A stretch of DNA of 64,000 nucleotides from positions 1 through 64,000 of the forward strand of contig NZ_JAFFQD010000011.1 in NCBI RefSeq assembly GCF_016918565.1, given 5' to 3'. The DNA is from Desulfogranum marinum (GTDB taxonomy: Bacteria; Desulfobacterota; Desulfobulbia; Desulfobulbales; Desulfobulbaceae). The notes beneath the pieces were generated by a model that saw only the letters and a list, made by a program, of their open reading frames with translations, ran no database searches and had not been told where the DNA came from. This document shows, piece after piece, positions 51,134-60,007 of this stretch (the stretch's first letter is position 1; every line of letters begins with the position of its first letter). The position numbers and the translations under genes are program-made.

Positions 51134-51702
51134 TATTGATCCAATTGCCTTCAGGCTGTTGGGATTCTTAACTGAATATGATTGATTTTCCCATTTTTAT
51201 CGGTCGGAGAAGAAGAAACGAGTATTCTCCGTTATTCGACCAACCAGCTATTGATCGGCAGGTCGATCTGTAACCCACGCATTGTCCTTGGCTGGAGATG
51301 GCTGAGGGCGAATTCTTCTCCAAATAATTTATACCAGGGATTGCGACTAGAGTGGCAAACAATTAAAAAAAATTATGGCAACTTCATTTTGTTTACTTGT
51401 ATCGTGGCCTGCCCCGAATGGCCTTATGTGGTTAGTTAAGGTTTTTAAAATACGTTTAAGCAAGTTACTTTTCAAAGAGAGGCTAGGAGTGTGTCGGAGA
51501 ATTGCTATTTTGGTTCAGTTCAAGGCATTGGCGGGAAAATAAGCAGAGCCATATAGTTAATATTGCGAGCATTATTTTTTCGCCAATAACACAGAAATGG
51601 GGCAAAAGAGCTTTCTCCGGCAGGCTCCCAGCCCCCGCCTGTTGTATTGCTGAAGTTACCAATAGGCCGTGACCAAATCACAACCAAACAAATAATATAC
51701 CA
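51134..51702. other. Gap between divergent moeA and methyltransferase genes
   Basis: No credible gene. There is a local hairpin CAGGC/GCCTG near 51622-51642 and short inverted repeats at 51230-51310. I looked for a Moco riboswitch and did not find a convincing core. Confidence 0.45.
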
Positions 51703-52320
51703 ATGGATGAATATCGAAATCACGCCAGTTTATATGACCTGTTGGTAGGGCCTTTTTTGCATTCGACGCACAGGGATATAGTAGACATTGTAAAAGTACA
51801 CGGTTGCTCATCACTTCTTGATATCTGCTGCGGAACAGGACTTCTTGTCGGCAAAGCTGTGGCAGCGGGCCTAAAGCCGATTGGTACAGACTTGTCACCC
51901 GCTATGCTGGATATTGCCCGAAGCAACCATCCTGAAATTAATTTTTTAGAAAATGATGCATCTGATCTGCCTATGGAGGAGGGCTCATTTGATGCAGTTA
52001 CTGTCAGTTTTGCCTTGCACGAAAAACCTCGTAATGTGGCTTTTGCTATTATTCGAGAAGCTCTCAGGCTGGTCCGAAAAGGTGGGCTTGTTATTGTTGC
52101 TGATTATCATCTTCCAGTTGACCACAGCTCATTTTTTACAGGTTTGGCGGTTCAATGTGTGGAGCGTATTGCAGGTAAACAGCATTATGCCTATTTTAAG
52201 GAGTATATGAAGCCAGGCGGAACGGAAGCATTTCTGGCTGAAGCCGGTTTGGACGCAACCTGTCGGACAACGCATATGAATGGGTGGTCCGGTATATTTG
52301 TCCACGTGAAGGACGCTTGA
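51703..52320 (+). CDS. Class I SAM-dependent methyltransferase
   Basis: 205 residues of the Methyltransf_11/UbiE-like fold: motif I LLDICCGTGLLVGKA, post-I GTDLSPAMLDIA, motif II FDAVTVSFALHEKP, and motif III LRLVRKGGLVIVADYH. The start MDEYRNHASLYDLL is typical for small-molecule methyltransferases. No ribosome site and no pathway partner; it is divergent from moeA. Substrate unknown. Confidence 0.85.
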   Translation: MDEYRNHASLYDLLVGPFLHSTHRDIVDIVKVHGCSSLLDICCGTGLLVGKAVAAGLKPIGTDLSPAMLDIARSNHPEINFLENDASDLPMEEGSFDAVTVSFALHEKPRNVAFAIIREALRLVRKGGLVIVADYHLPVDHSSFFTGLAVQCVERIAGKQHYAYFKEYMKPGGTEAFLAEAGLDATCRTTHMNGWSGIFVHVKDA

Positions 52321-52585
52321 TTTGGAAAAGTTCTTTATGCCGGATAAATTAATAAATAGCCAAAGCAGCTTAACCTTGTCCCATATTGTTCTAAAGTTTT
52401 GAACTGTTACCCATCTTCCCGCAATTGCAGCCACATCTTGCCTTTATTGGCTAGGCGATAACGTTGGGTAGGGCGGCACGACGTATGAGAATCTTTTTCA
52501 AACGGAGAAAAAAACCTTACATCAACTAGAACCTAACGAATAGCTCACTAACGAGCGTTATACCCTTTTTGGCAGGAGATTAAAG

Positions 52586-53035
52586 ATGAGCTTAACCAAA
52601 TGTCCAGAATGTGAGCAGGAAATTTCAAACCTGGCAATCATGTGCGTAAAATGCGGCCACCCGATGAATCACAGCACCAATCAACAAGACCAGGGAAATG
52701 CTGCCTGGACTGCAGTGACAAAGTCCCGAACCCCTATCAATGTATTTTCACTGGCAATGATGACTTGTGCTGCAATCTTAGGAGTAAGCTCTACCCAGAT
52801 TGATAATGTAAATGCACTTACCGCATTTACCTATATACTGCATATCTTTTTGGCTGTATCAGGGATGTTCTTTGCCACAATTCTATTTTGCAGAAAAGGC
52901 ATGTATCACCCGCAAGATTTAGCACAGGCAAAACAAGCCGGGGTCGACGACCTTGGTCACGATAAACCGATATGGGCGGCCACACTCATCCTTATGATGG
53001 TCGTTGCTTATGGTATCTATCAGCTGCTTACGTGA
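52586..53035 (+). CDS. Zinc-ribbon protein with three membrane segments
   Basis: 149 residues. N-terminal zinc ribbon CPECEQEISNLAIMCVKCGHPM (two CxxC pairs), a linker with Q/N/S, then hydrophobic segments at about 53-72, 84-104 and 128-147. Good ribosome site (GGCAGGAGA). Zinc-ribbon plus membrane segment proteins are widespread and uncharacterised. It lies alone among mobile-element debris; the GTTATAC just upstream made me consider an integron cassette, but this is not supported well enough. Confidence 0.75.
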   Translation: MSLTKCPECEQEISNLAIMCVKCGHPMNHSTNQQDQGNAAWTAVTKSRTPINVFSLAMMTCAAILGVSSTQIDNVNALTAFTYILHIFLAVSGMFFATILFCRKGMYHPQDLAQAKQAGVDDLGHDKPIWAATLILMMVVAYGIYQLLT

Positions 53036-53161
53036 TCTGTGAGTTAAATCCAACCCTTGGCAATTTCTACCCAAAAGAGTATTGATGATTCCCCGCCCGG
53101 CAGGAGAGCAAACAAAGACGACAAGATAAAAATGCTCACTTGCCGTTTCCTGTTATGCTAA

Positions 53162-53246
53162 TGGAGGGGGGGGGAGGGAGTCGAACCCTTGCCCCATCCA
53201 GTATTCCAGCGTTTGAGAGAAAGGTGGCAAACATGTGGCAAACGAC
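53162..53246 (-). repeat. tmRNA-3'-end-like attachment repeat, copy A
   Basis: Read on the minus strand it contains GGGTTCGACTCCCTCC, the T-arm and 3' end of an ssrA (tmRNA) or tRNA gene. On the plus strand the shared block includes GGAGTCGAACCCTTGCCCC, CCAGTATTCCAGCGTTTGAG and GGTGGCAAAC. It is about 75 bp similar to copy B at 59936-60007 in the same orientation. Such partial tmRNA ends are left where integrases have recombined. Confidence 0.65.
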
Positions 53247-53326
53247 CTATAAGGGAGTATCGGTATTTAATACTGACAATCGAGCTTTACACTTAACTTG
53301 TTTTTTTCCAATAAATTTGACGAGAA

Positions 53327-53355
53327 GAGTCAAGCAAATACCTGACCCCAGTTCT
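53327..53355. repeat. Dispersed GAGTCAAGCAAA-ACCTGACCC repeat, copy 1
   Basis: CGAGAAGAGTCAAGCAAATA then CCTGACCCCAGTTC. Copies at 54052-54088 and 62371-62407. Sequences like this commonly accompany REP-associated (Y1) transposases; none is present here. Confidence 0.5.
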
Positions 53356-53425
53356 TTCCTCAATTCACCAAATATAATAGAAGGTATTATTCACTAGCTG
53401 ATTACTCATAAAATTACATAGAGCT

Positions 53426-53767
53426 ATGACAACAGATCAGGAAATAACTGAATTAAAAAGCCAGATAGAAGCACTTGAGCAACAGCTAAAGCAGGTTAAC
53501 GATTATAGCAAATCCTTAGAAGAGCAGATTGAAGCGCATAAAGAGATTACAAATAAGGCAATAAGGGAAATTGACCAGTTTCCTGAAAACTTAGCCTATC
53601 TAGCTTCACTAGCTGTACAGTTAGAAGAGATTACTCAGCCTAATTATGGTGAATTTTATGCACTACACCAAGATGTACAGCTTATAATCACAAAGTTAGA
53701 AGAATCTGTTACTGAAGCACTTAATGAGCTTGTTGAGCTACAAAGAGGAAGGTGTAGTGTAAAGTAA
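53426..53767 (+). CDS. Coiled-coil protein of unknown function
   Basis: 113 residues. Residues 5-52 form a coiled coil (EITELKSQIEALEQQLKQVN onward) with regular heptads; the remainder is helical and acidic with a short basic end (QRGRCSVK). No membrane segment, no catalytic motif. AT-rich compared with the cassette to its right. It lies between the tmRNA-like repeat and a dispersed repeat, so it is probably cargo of a mobile region. Confidence 0.55.
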   Translation: MTTDQEITELKSQIEALEQQLKQVNDYSKSLEEQIEAHKEITNKAIREIDQFPENLAYLASLAVQLEEITQPNYGEFYALHQDVQLIITKLEESVTEALNELVELQRGRCSVK

Positions 53768-53850
53768 TTAGTACGAACAGTATAAACACTACTTGCAAAT
53801 AACTATTATCAATAATTATATTGACTACCAAAGTTATGTTGTGAGTTGAC

Positions 53851-54039
53851 CTAATGTGTTGAAATAATAGCAATTTCTGCACAAGCACCTGTTGCCATCT
53901 TATTCTCTTTAATTTCAAGCAGTTCCGCCATTTTCGAGAGTGGTTCTCCTTTTCCATGCAACATAATAAGTTGGCCTTTTTTCACCTGTCCATCAATGTT
54001 CTCAGGTTTTACGAAAAAGGTTGCTGTCCCCTTTTCCAC
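53851..54039 (-). CDS. Short protein fragment
   Basis: 62 residues from a GTG with a TGA directly before it: GTATFFVKPENIDGQVKKGQ, then LIMLHGKGEPLSKMAELLEI. It reads as ordinary protein with a plausible fold but lacks a natural start, and a dispersed repeat lies immediately upstream. It may be the 3' end of a gene cut by that repeat. Family not recognised. Confidence 0.35.
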   Translation of the reverse strand: MEKGTATFFVKPENIDGQVKKGQLIMLHGKGEPLSKMAELLEIKENKMATGACAEIAIISTH

Positions 54040-54051
54040 TCAGCCACAGGC

Positions 54052-54088
54052 CGAGAAGAGCCAAGCAAAGACCTGACCCTAAGTTCTC
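54052..54088. repeat. Dispersed repeat, copy 2
   Basis: CGAGAAGAGCCAAGCAAAGA then CCTGACCCTAAGTTCTC; matches copy 1 at 53327 and copy 3 at 62371. Confidence 0.5.
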
Positions 54089-54132
54089 TATTGTTCCGGC
54101 TTGTTTCCCAAACCTGTTCTTTCAAAACAGGT

Positions 54133-55479
54133 TCAGCTCCTCTTCGACTTTCTTGGCCACCGTGCCTTTGCACGTTCCAGAAAAGGAGGTTCAACGTGCC
54201 TAGGTGCGTCGGCGACGATATTCTCGAATCCGGCCATAAAACCCTTTTTGCGAAAGTGCTTTTTGCGCACATCGGCAACCACCGTTTGCCAGTCGGCATC
54301 AAGACCGGCTTTTAAATAACATTTCTTGGCATACTCGATATGGCCGAGCGCGGCGTCATAATATTTGCTCTTTCCGGCATTGACGATCCGCATGCAGAGT
54401 GCACGGTATATTCTGGCTGATATTTCAGGATGAGCGCGTTCCAGTTTCCGCGCCAGCGGCTCAGTACTGTAGTGGCTGAGATCTTCCAATTCGTCACCTG
54501 TGGTCCGGTTCAGAAGCGATACAAGGCGCTCGTACTCTTTATGCTTAAGCCAGAGTTCAATCTGAGAGGACAAATCGCCTTTTTCCGATGCAGCCATGGC
54601 CTTTTGATGCCAATCCGTTTTCTCTTTGGGCGACACATAGCGCATCAATTCCTTATAAGTGAACGTGGAGGGATGCGCCTCAAACTCGGACCAGGCGGAT
54701 TGAAGAGCGTCTTCCACCTGCCCGATCTTAGCCAGCAGCACCCGTTTCAGCTCACTCAATTCGTGTTCTTGATAAGATGTTCGGCTGTCCGCCCGTGCGA
54801 TCTTTACCCCCCTTTCGACCCAGACAAGCGCATCTTCAGGACGCCTCCGGCTTTTGTAAATTTTTGCGAGAGTCAAACAGTCCTTGGCTTCAAGCCCGAT
54901 CTCATCACAGAGCGCGATATAAGCGTCAACATTACGCTGGGCTGCCAGCAGCGTCTTCAGTACGCCGCCCCACCGTCGGCTTTTGTAATCGGAAAAACGC
55001 TTTTCCTCGTCATCCTGGATTGGAGCCGGTTCGAGCTTGGCCCGAATCTGCCGGATGAAGGCCTCCAGCCCCTTTTTGTCGAGCACTTTGCCAACCTCAC
55101 GATCAAGGTCATGACAAAATCCGTAGGGGTCGTCCTCCATCCAGGAAAGCAAAGATATTGCAGTCTCGTCCGCATCAAAATTTGCACCCTGACGTGCTTT
55201 GGTCCAACCTTGAAACAGCTCCTCAACCAGCATGCCGAAATTACCGCTCGAGTCGTCGATCTCATCGGCTTTTTCATGGCAAGCGGCAATAAAGAGCTCG
55301 TATAGCCGTGCTGCCCGTTCCGGCTCTTCCCTGATGATTTTACTGATATCATCGGCAACACCCTCTACATCCTCCACAAACGACCAGGCTGCATTATAGG
55401 AAATGAAACGGCCGGGAGACAGCGCTGCTTCGATTGCCGTTTCCATCGGATCGATCTGTTTTCGCTTGGTGGGGCTCAT
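54133..55479 (-). CDS. Cassette protein C, helical-repeat (DUF6880-like)
   Basis: 448 residues, all-helical. The N-terminal part (GRFISYNAAWSFVEDVEGVA) and EPERAARLYELFIAACHEKADEIDDSSGNFG, followed by tetratricopeptide-like repeats (DCLTLAKIYKSRRRPEDALVWVERGVKIA), resemble the DUF6880/SWIM-associated helical proteins of uncertain role. The C-terminus is basic (AKARWPRKSKRS). Third gene of a tight minus-strand unit, 16 bp after the 411-residue protein. GC-richer than surrounding DNA, suggesting transfer. No catalytic motif visible. Confidence 0.75.
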   Translation of the reverse strand: MSPTKRKQIDPMETAIEAALSPGRFISYNAAWSFVEDVEGVADDISKIIREEPERAARLYELFIAACHEKADEIDDSSGNFGMLVEELFQGWTKARQGANFDADETAISLLSWMEDDPYGFCHDLDREVGKVLDKKGLEAFIRQIRAKLEPAPIQDDEEKRFSDYKSRRWGGVLKTLLAAQRNVDAYIALCDEIGLEAKDCLTLAKIYKSRRRPEDALVWVERGVKIARADSRTSYQEHELSELKRVLLAKIGQVEDALQSAWSEFEAHPSTFTYKELMRYVSPKEKTDWHQKAMAASEKGDLSSQIELWLKHKEYERLVSLLNRTTGDELEDLSHYSTEPLARKLERAHPEISARIYRALCMRIVNAGKSKYYDAALGHIEYAKKCYLKAGLDADWQTVVADVRKKHFRKKGFMAGFENIVADAPRHVEPPFLERAKARWPRKSKRS

Positions 55480-55495
55480 GGTATTCCTTTACTTG

Positions 55496-56731
55496 TCACT
55501 CGAATTCTCGATCTTTCCAGGCTGTTTTTGCCTGCACCTCACCTATAAGAAACCGTATGCCTTGGTTGTCGGACGGGTTCAGCCAGAACATCTGTTGAAA
55601 TAGTTGCTCCGCCTCGTCAAAGCGCTCAAGTCGCCAGAGACACAATCCATAGCCGTGCATACAACGCAGAAACGGGCGGTTGTCGATAAGTCCCCATGAC
55701 AGCACGCCGGTAAAGTCGCCACCCAAAGACAACTCGCCGATGCGCAGGCCGACCTCGTAATGCCGGATAGCATCTTGCGGCCGGCGATCAAAGAGAAAAT
55801 TGCCCAGATGCGAATGGGCATCGAGGCAACGCAGGTCCGCCAGGCACAGCTCCATCAGAATCTTAATCGCCTCTGCCTGCTCGCCGGCATCATTAAGATC
55901 GTTGGAGCGGGTGATGGGATCACTGAAAGGGTCATCAGGGTCCTCGCCGGGCAGCACCTGCTCCATTTCGAACATGGGCCGGGGGCCGTGAGCAATGATC
56001 GGCTTGGCCCAATCCTCGATGGGTTCACCTTCTTCCCCCCAATACTCTTCCTTGGGGTCCCACATGCCCATCTCTTCAAGCCCCAGTGGTACAAAATCGA
56101 GAGCCTCCACGTCAATCCGGATCGATTGAATTTCCCCGGAGAGATAAGGATGCCCCCCGTAACGCCACTGCTTTCGGGGTGTTACCAAGACGATTACTCC
56201 AGGCACCACCTCCCAAAGAGGGTTCGCTCGAAGGGTAATGATCCGGTCGCTTCCCAGCAAACGGCAGCGGGCGGCACGCTCCTTGACCGATAGAGCGACC
56301 AATTCAACTGGGTTGCTCAGGTCGATGTCATCGTCTGCTGCTTTGTGCTGCTGCAAACGTCGGGAGGAATTCTTGGCATCAGCGGGGTACGGATCGAGCC
56401 CGAGCAACCTGCGATATGCTGCGATGTAGCGGGCCCCCTCCGCTTTCTGCGGTAAAACGACCTCAGGGAGCGCCACCACATATTCGGCCCCGTCCTCTCG
56501 GCTGCACTTTGCCGTCAAACCGCGCCGCTTGTTACCGTCATAGTCTATTGCAACCACCGAAACCGGTTCCCCGATGACGAAGCCGTCGGTCGGCAGGGCA
56601 ACGTTATCCTCAAAGGCCTGCCCAAAGGCCCAGAGCTGTTCATCATCGCCGTATGCATCGACGGTGATTTCCTCAATGAGTCTGCCCAAACCATCAATTT
56701 CCTTCCCCTCTTTCGGGCTTCGCGCACTCAT
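55496..56731 (-). CDS. Cassette protein B, TPR-containing protein of unknown function
   Basis: 411 residues. An N-terminal mixed alpha/beta part (about 1-210; GRLIEEITVDAYGDDEQLWAF, FVIGEPVSVVAIDYDGNKRRG, LWEVVPGVIVLVTPRKQWRY) may be a small-barrel domain. An acidic linker follows (about 215-270), then TPR-like repeats (DAGEQAEAIKILMELCLADL, DAHSHLGNFLFDRRPQDAIRHYEVG, LCLWRLERFDEAEQLFQQM). It starts 3 bp after the stop of the 384-residue gene and is followed closely by cassette protein C. The family is known to me only as uncharacterised. Confidence 0.75.
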   Translation of the reverse strand: MSARSPKEGKEIDGLGRLIEEITVDAYGDDEQLWAFGQAFEDNVALPTDGFVIGEPVSVVAIDYDGNKRRGLTAKCSREDGAEYVVALPEVVLPQKAEGARYIAAYRRLLGLDPYPADAKNSSRRLQQHKAADDDIDLSNPVELVALSVKERAARCRLLGSDRIITLRANPLWEVVPGVIVLVTPRKQWRYGGHPYLSGEIQSIRIDVEALDFVPLGLEEMGMWDPKEEYWGEEGEPIEDWAKPIIAHGPRPMFEMEQVLPGEDPDDPFSDPITRSNDLNDAGEQAEAIKILMELCLADLRCLDAHSHLGNFLFDRRPQDAIRHYEVGLRIGELSLGGDFTGVLSWGLIDNRPFLRCMHGYGLCLWRLERFDEAEQLFQQMFWLNPSDNQGIRFLIGEVQAKTAWKDREFE

Positions 56732-56734
56732 CTT

Positions 56735-57889
56735 TTATATATCCTCCCAAATACCGGCCTTTACCAGGCGTTGAATCAATGCTTTGCGTCGCGTGTGCCC
56801 AGCCATGAATTGTTCCAATTCGTTTTGGAATTGCTTTTTGGTCGCAAACAGGTCATAGGCTTCGGCAAGGTCGACGAGTTTGCGGCAAGCCTCATCATAC
56901 CCCCGTCCCGATCCGCGCTCGACGGGCTCTTTAACCGACACCCAGGCCTTAGGAAAATCATTTGAAAGATTCTCCAGATGCGCCTTACGTTGCTCACGCC
57001 GCTCAATCTCCCGTTGCTTTCGGTCCCGTTTTTGTTTTTCCAGCCGGATTAAACATGCCTTTTCGGCCTTCTGCCGCAATTCACCCACTGTACGTCGGGG
57101 TGCGCTGCTATCGCTATCCTGGAAGCCGCGTCGCCATGATGCAAACCGGTTCCTGACAGAGCGTTCGGCCTGCTGCCCCTTGCCCTCCAGCAATTGTTTC
57201 AGGAGCGAATTGACTTCTTCTCTTGGCAGGGCATCGATCCACTTTTCCGTTTCCCGTCGTAAAACTTCCGTCTCTTGCGTAGCCGGGCTGCCCATACCTG
57301 CACCGGCCAGAAGATCCGGGTCCACCTCCAAAAACTCGGCCAGTGCCAGCTGAGCTGCTGTCAGGTCTCCCAATCCACTCACGAGCAGCGGCTCCGTCTC
57401 TTCATCATCCACCATCTCACCGCCTATGACCGCAAGCCAACCGATATACAGGCTGCGCAAATCCCCACGCAGCAGTTCATCCCGCACAGGGGCCAAACGT
57501 GCCATCCAGTTACGGCCGTCCTCCATGCCAAAGTGGTCGTAGTTTTCAGATTCTTCCAGGCTCCAGGTGATGATCCAATGGGTATTTGTGGCGCTGATAT
57601 CCAACAGGTAAGGTACGGTCACTGCTTTAGCCGTCTCTTTGGACAATGCCTCGATGGGCAGGCGCACCATGAATATAGCCGTCATCCAGTTGGCGACATA
57701 GACATGGGCATCGAAATAGTATTGCATCAGCTTGTTGGGGTCACCCTTGAAATCGCCCCAATTGTACTCATTGGTGAAGCTGACCGGCGTGATAACGGCC
57801 CGCGTTGAAAGCGCCCGCAGTTCAGCCATCTCATCCGCTGTTAACGGCCGGTCGATGGAGAGAAACTCGTAGTACTGGTATTCGCTCAT
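56735..57889 (-). CDS. Cassette protein A, uncharacterised conserved protein
   Basis: 384 residues. The opening YQYYEFLSIDRPLTADEMAE, then LRALSTRAVITPVSFTNEYN, then WGDFKGDPNKLMQYYFDAHVY is strongly conserved in a bacterial family without known function that often travels with TPR or SWIM-zinc-finger proteins. A basic coiled coil lies near 275-310 (EKQKRDRKQREIERREQRKA). The C-terminal part is helical. It is the first gene of the three-gene unit. No nuclease, protease or ATPase motif is visible. Confidence 0.75.
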   Translation of the reverse strand: MSEYQYYEFLSIDRPLTADEMAELRALSTRAVITPVSFTNEYNWGDFKGDPNKLMQYYFDAHVYVANWMTAIFMVRLPIEALSKETAKAVTVPYLLDISATNTHWIITWSLEESENYDHFGMEDGRNWMARLAPVRDELLRGDLRSLYIGWLAVIGGEMVDDEETEPLLVSGLGDLTAAQLALAEFLEVDPDLLAGAGMGSPATQETEVLRRETEKWIDALPREEVNSLLKQLLEGKGQQAERSVRNRFASWRRGFQDSDSSAPRRTVGELRQKAEKACLIRLEKQKRDRKQREIERREQRKAHLENLSNDFPKAWVSVKEPVERGSGRGYDEACRKLVDLAEAYDLFATKKQFQNELEQFMAGHTRRKALIQRLVKAGIWEDI

Positions 57890-58255
57890 GATTCCAATTC
57901 CCGAAACTGTTCACAACTAACGAGGGCTTAACACCCGCAACCCAATATTGCCAACGCAAACATATCGCTTCTTTTATCTAATGGAAAATATCTACAAATT
58001 TCAAAAGATACCAATAAATAATTCCGTCCCACTCTCCAAGTTCCCACTGGCAAACCATGGAAAGGGCAATGGAGAGGGCTCTACCAATACACTTGTTAAA
58101 TATTTCTTCACAGAGACGCAGCAGGTATGCCCCCTGCATACCCGGGAGTTGCGACTGCAGGACATATCAGTGGCAGCAGAAAGCAGAGTATGGTAACAGA
58201 TCATAATACGTAAGTATTATATACTTTTTCAATTTCTCTCCAAAACCAGGGTCAC
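57890..58255. other. Gap between divergent cassette and HNH gene
   Basis: No credible gene. It would contain the promoters of the divergent three-gene cassette and of the HNH gene; I see no site strong enough to name. Confidence 0.45.
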
Positions 58256-59230
58256 ATGTGCGGAAGACTGGAGACTTACCTGATATCCTTTACTGGACTT
58301 CGAGTCGATAAAAACAGAAAATCCTGGTCCCCCCTTACCCATCACTGTTCCCCCTATAAACCAGTCCTCCTCCTTTCTATTCTCGATCACATTGCATCGG
58401 GCCAGATCACAACGAATTTCATCACCCCTTCTTTTGAACTGACAGAAACTTTCCTTGGGTATATTGCAATACTGCCATACACAGTCCGACAGGCCAGTAT
58501 GGCCTACCCCTTCTACCATCTTGAAAGCTCCCTTTTTTGGGAACTAGTGCCGCAAAAGGGAATAAAGCACCGTAAAGGGCTTGCCATACGCTCGATGAAA
58601 AAACTGCGGCAACTTTATCTGGGTGCAAAAATTCCCGAGGATCTGTTCATGCTCATGCAGATGAGCCAGACAAGGGAACAGTTTCGGTCGGTCCTTATTG
58701 AAAAGTACTTTGCTCGGGAGATACAAGAAAAAATCCGGGAACAATCCTTCCTCAACTGCGCTTCCGCCCAATACTCACAAAGTTTGCTCAATACGGCTGA
58801 ACCTTCATCAATTTTCTTTCCTGAAATGATTAAGCCGAAAAACAAAGAAAAAATCAGAGGACAAGGCTTTCGCAAAGCGATTGTCCGCCTCTATACGCAT
58901 CGTTGTGCATTGTGCGGCATTAAAATGCTCACCGCAGAAGGGCACACTGCAATAGACGCTGCCCATATTAGACCATGGAGCGAAAGCCATGACGACCACC
59001 CTACCAATGGGATGGCCCTGTGTAAACTCTGCCACTGGTCATTTGATGAGGGGCTGATGTCTGTTGACCGTCAATACCGCGTCCTGATTTCGCCATCGGT
59101 AAAACAAGACCCAAATCTTCCCGGCCACATGCTGACCTTGTCAGAACGACCGATCTTTAAACCACAGGAAAGTAAGTTTTGGCCTGATCTGGACAATTTC
59201 AAATGGCATCGCCGGGAACGGTTTCGCTAA
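58256..59230 (+). CDS. HNH endonuclease, ScoMcrA/phosphorothioate-sensing type likely
   Basis: 324 residues. N-terminal domain (about 30-190) opens with PYKPVLLLSILDHIASGQIT, the pattern of the sulfur-binding domain of ScoMcrA-like type IV restriction enzymes. C-terminal HNH domain (about 205-275): zinc pairs CALC and CKLC, DAAHIRPWSESHDDHPTNGM, and WSFDEGL. Such enzymes cut DNA bearing foreign modifications, in particular phosphorothioates. No dnd/ssp modification genes lie in the window, which is what a type IV-like restriction gene would show. It is divergent from the three-gene cassette. Confidence 0.82.
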   Translation: MCGRLETYLISFTGLRVDKNRKSWSPLTHHCSPYKPVLLLSILDHIASGQITTNFITPSFELTETFLGYIAILPYTVRQASMAYPFYHLESSLFWELVPQKGIKHRKGLAIRSMKKLRQLYLGAKIPEDLFMLMQMSQTREQFRSVLIEKYFAREIQEKIREQSFLNCASAQYSQSLLNTAEPSSIFFPEMIKPKNKEKIRGQGFRKAIVRLYTHRCALCGIKMLTAEGHTAIDAAHIRPWSESHDDHPTNGMALCKLCHWSFDEGLMSVDRQYRVLISPSVKQDPNLPGHMLTLSERPIFKPQESKFWPDLDNFKWHRRERFR

Positions 59231-59282
59231 CCCGCTGCAACACATGCCCGAGCCAGATGTCCTCCGGACGCAACCGGGAAAC

Positions 59283-59822
59283 CTATCTGGAAGAATCGAC
59301 AATCCTCAACCCGCAAGACCGGTAAACCTCTCCTACTTCTTCCTTACCCCACAGAGTGAACTGCCTGCCATCGGGCAAGGAGTAACTGCCGGTCCCTTGC
59401 TTCATAGTTATGAGCATATAACCGCCAGGTTGCAAAGCCGTGGTAAGAGATACAAGAACCGCATGCATGGCCGATCGGGGCTGATGAACCAGCGTCCCCA
59501 CCAAAACCAGAGCATCAAATACCAAGCTGCTGAAATCGAAATCACAGAAATCGCCCTCTATAACCGGACACCCTGCATGCTTTCGAGCCAGGTTCGCCAG
59601 ACCGGCAGACTGCTCAAACCTGGTAACCTTAAATCCCCTTTCTGCAAGCCAAAGCAGATCTCGGCCTGAACCACAGCCTATATCAAGAATTGTGGATTGG
59701 GAAGTGAGGAAGCGAGCTAAAGGAGTGAGAAAGGAAGCGGGATCAATAGCAACCGTAGAGGCAAAGTATTACTGATGATTGTATTCGTAAAAGTGTTTAA
59801 TGCAGTCAGAACGAGTATGCAT
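59283..59822 (-). pseudogene. SAM methyltransferase gene broken by a single TAA
   Basis: From ATG 59822 the frame reads MHTRSDCIKHFYEYNHQ, then TAA (59769-59771), then YFASTVAIDPASFLTPLARF and a complete class I methyltransferase: motif I ILDIGCGSGRDLLWLAERGF, then FDFSSLVFDALVLVGTL, then LVSLTTALQPGGYMLITMKQG. The typical start of such enzymes, FYE.NA..YFASTV, shows the stop replaces a single internal codon. No other damage is visible, so inactivation is recent or the product restarts downstream. About 180 codons. Confidence 0.75.
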
Positions 59823-59869
59823 TTATCGTTGGGTACTACATAACGCACATGACAATAACGACGAAGAAA

Positions 59870-60007
59870 AAAACCGAACTCATTGATCGAGGTTGGATTT
59901 TCAACCTTTCCAAGATTGCCTTGGAATATGTTTTGGTGGAGGCGGAGGGAGTTGAACCCTTGCCCCCAACCAGTATTTCTGCGTTTAAGAAAAGGGTGGC
60001 AAACGAT
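59870..60007 (-). repeat. tmRNA-3'-end-like attachment repeat, copy B
   Basis: On the minus strand: GGGTTCAACTCCCTCCGCCT then CCACCA, the classic 3' end of ssrA including CCA, followed by a decayed terminator (AACCTCGATCAATGAGTTCGG). The right part (59936-60007) repeats copy A at 53162; the left part matches copy D at 62643. The segment between copies A and B carries the cassette, the HNH gene and the broken methyltransferase. Confidence 0.7.

Noticed and set aside
51590-51660. Possible molybdenum-cofactor riboswitch near moeA
   Set aside because: Only a weak CAGGC/GCCTG hairpin is present and it is on the wrong side for a moeA leader; no Moco RNA core found.
52459-52562. Integron attC-like site before the zinc-ribbon gene (ATAACG...CGTTAT ends, GTTATACC just before the gene)
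   Set aside because: The R and L boxes do not fall in the required order and no integron integrase or second cassette is visible.
53140-53397. 85-residue frame on the plus strand
   Set aside because: Its N-terminal half is a translation of the tmRNA-like repeat, a well-known type of false gene.
59244-59669. 141-residue plus-strand frame
   Set aside because: It is antisense to the methyltransferase pseudogene, whose motifs are unmistakable.
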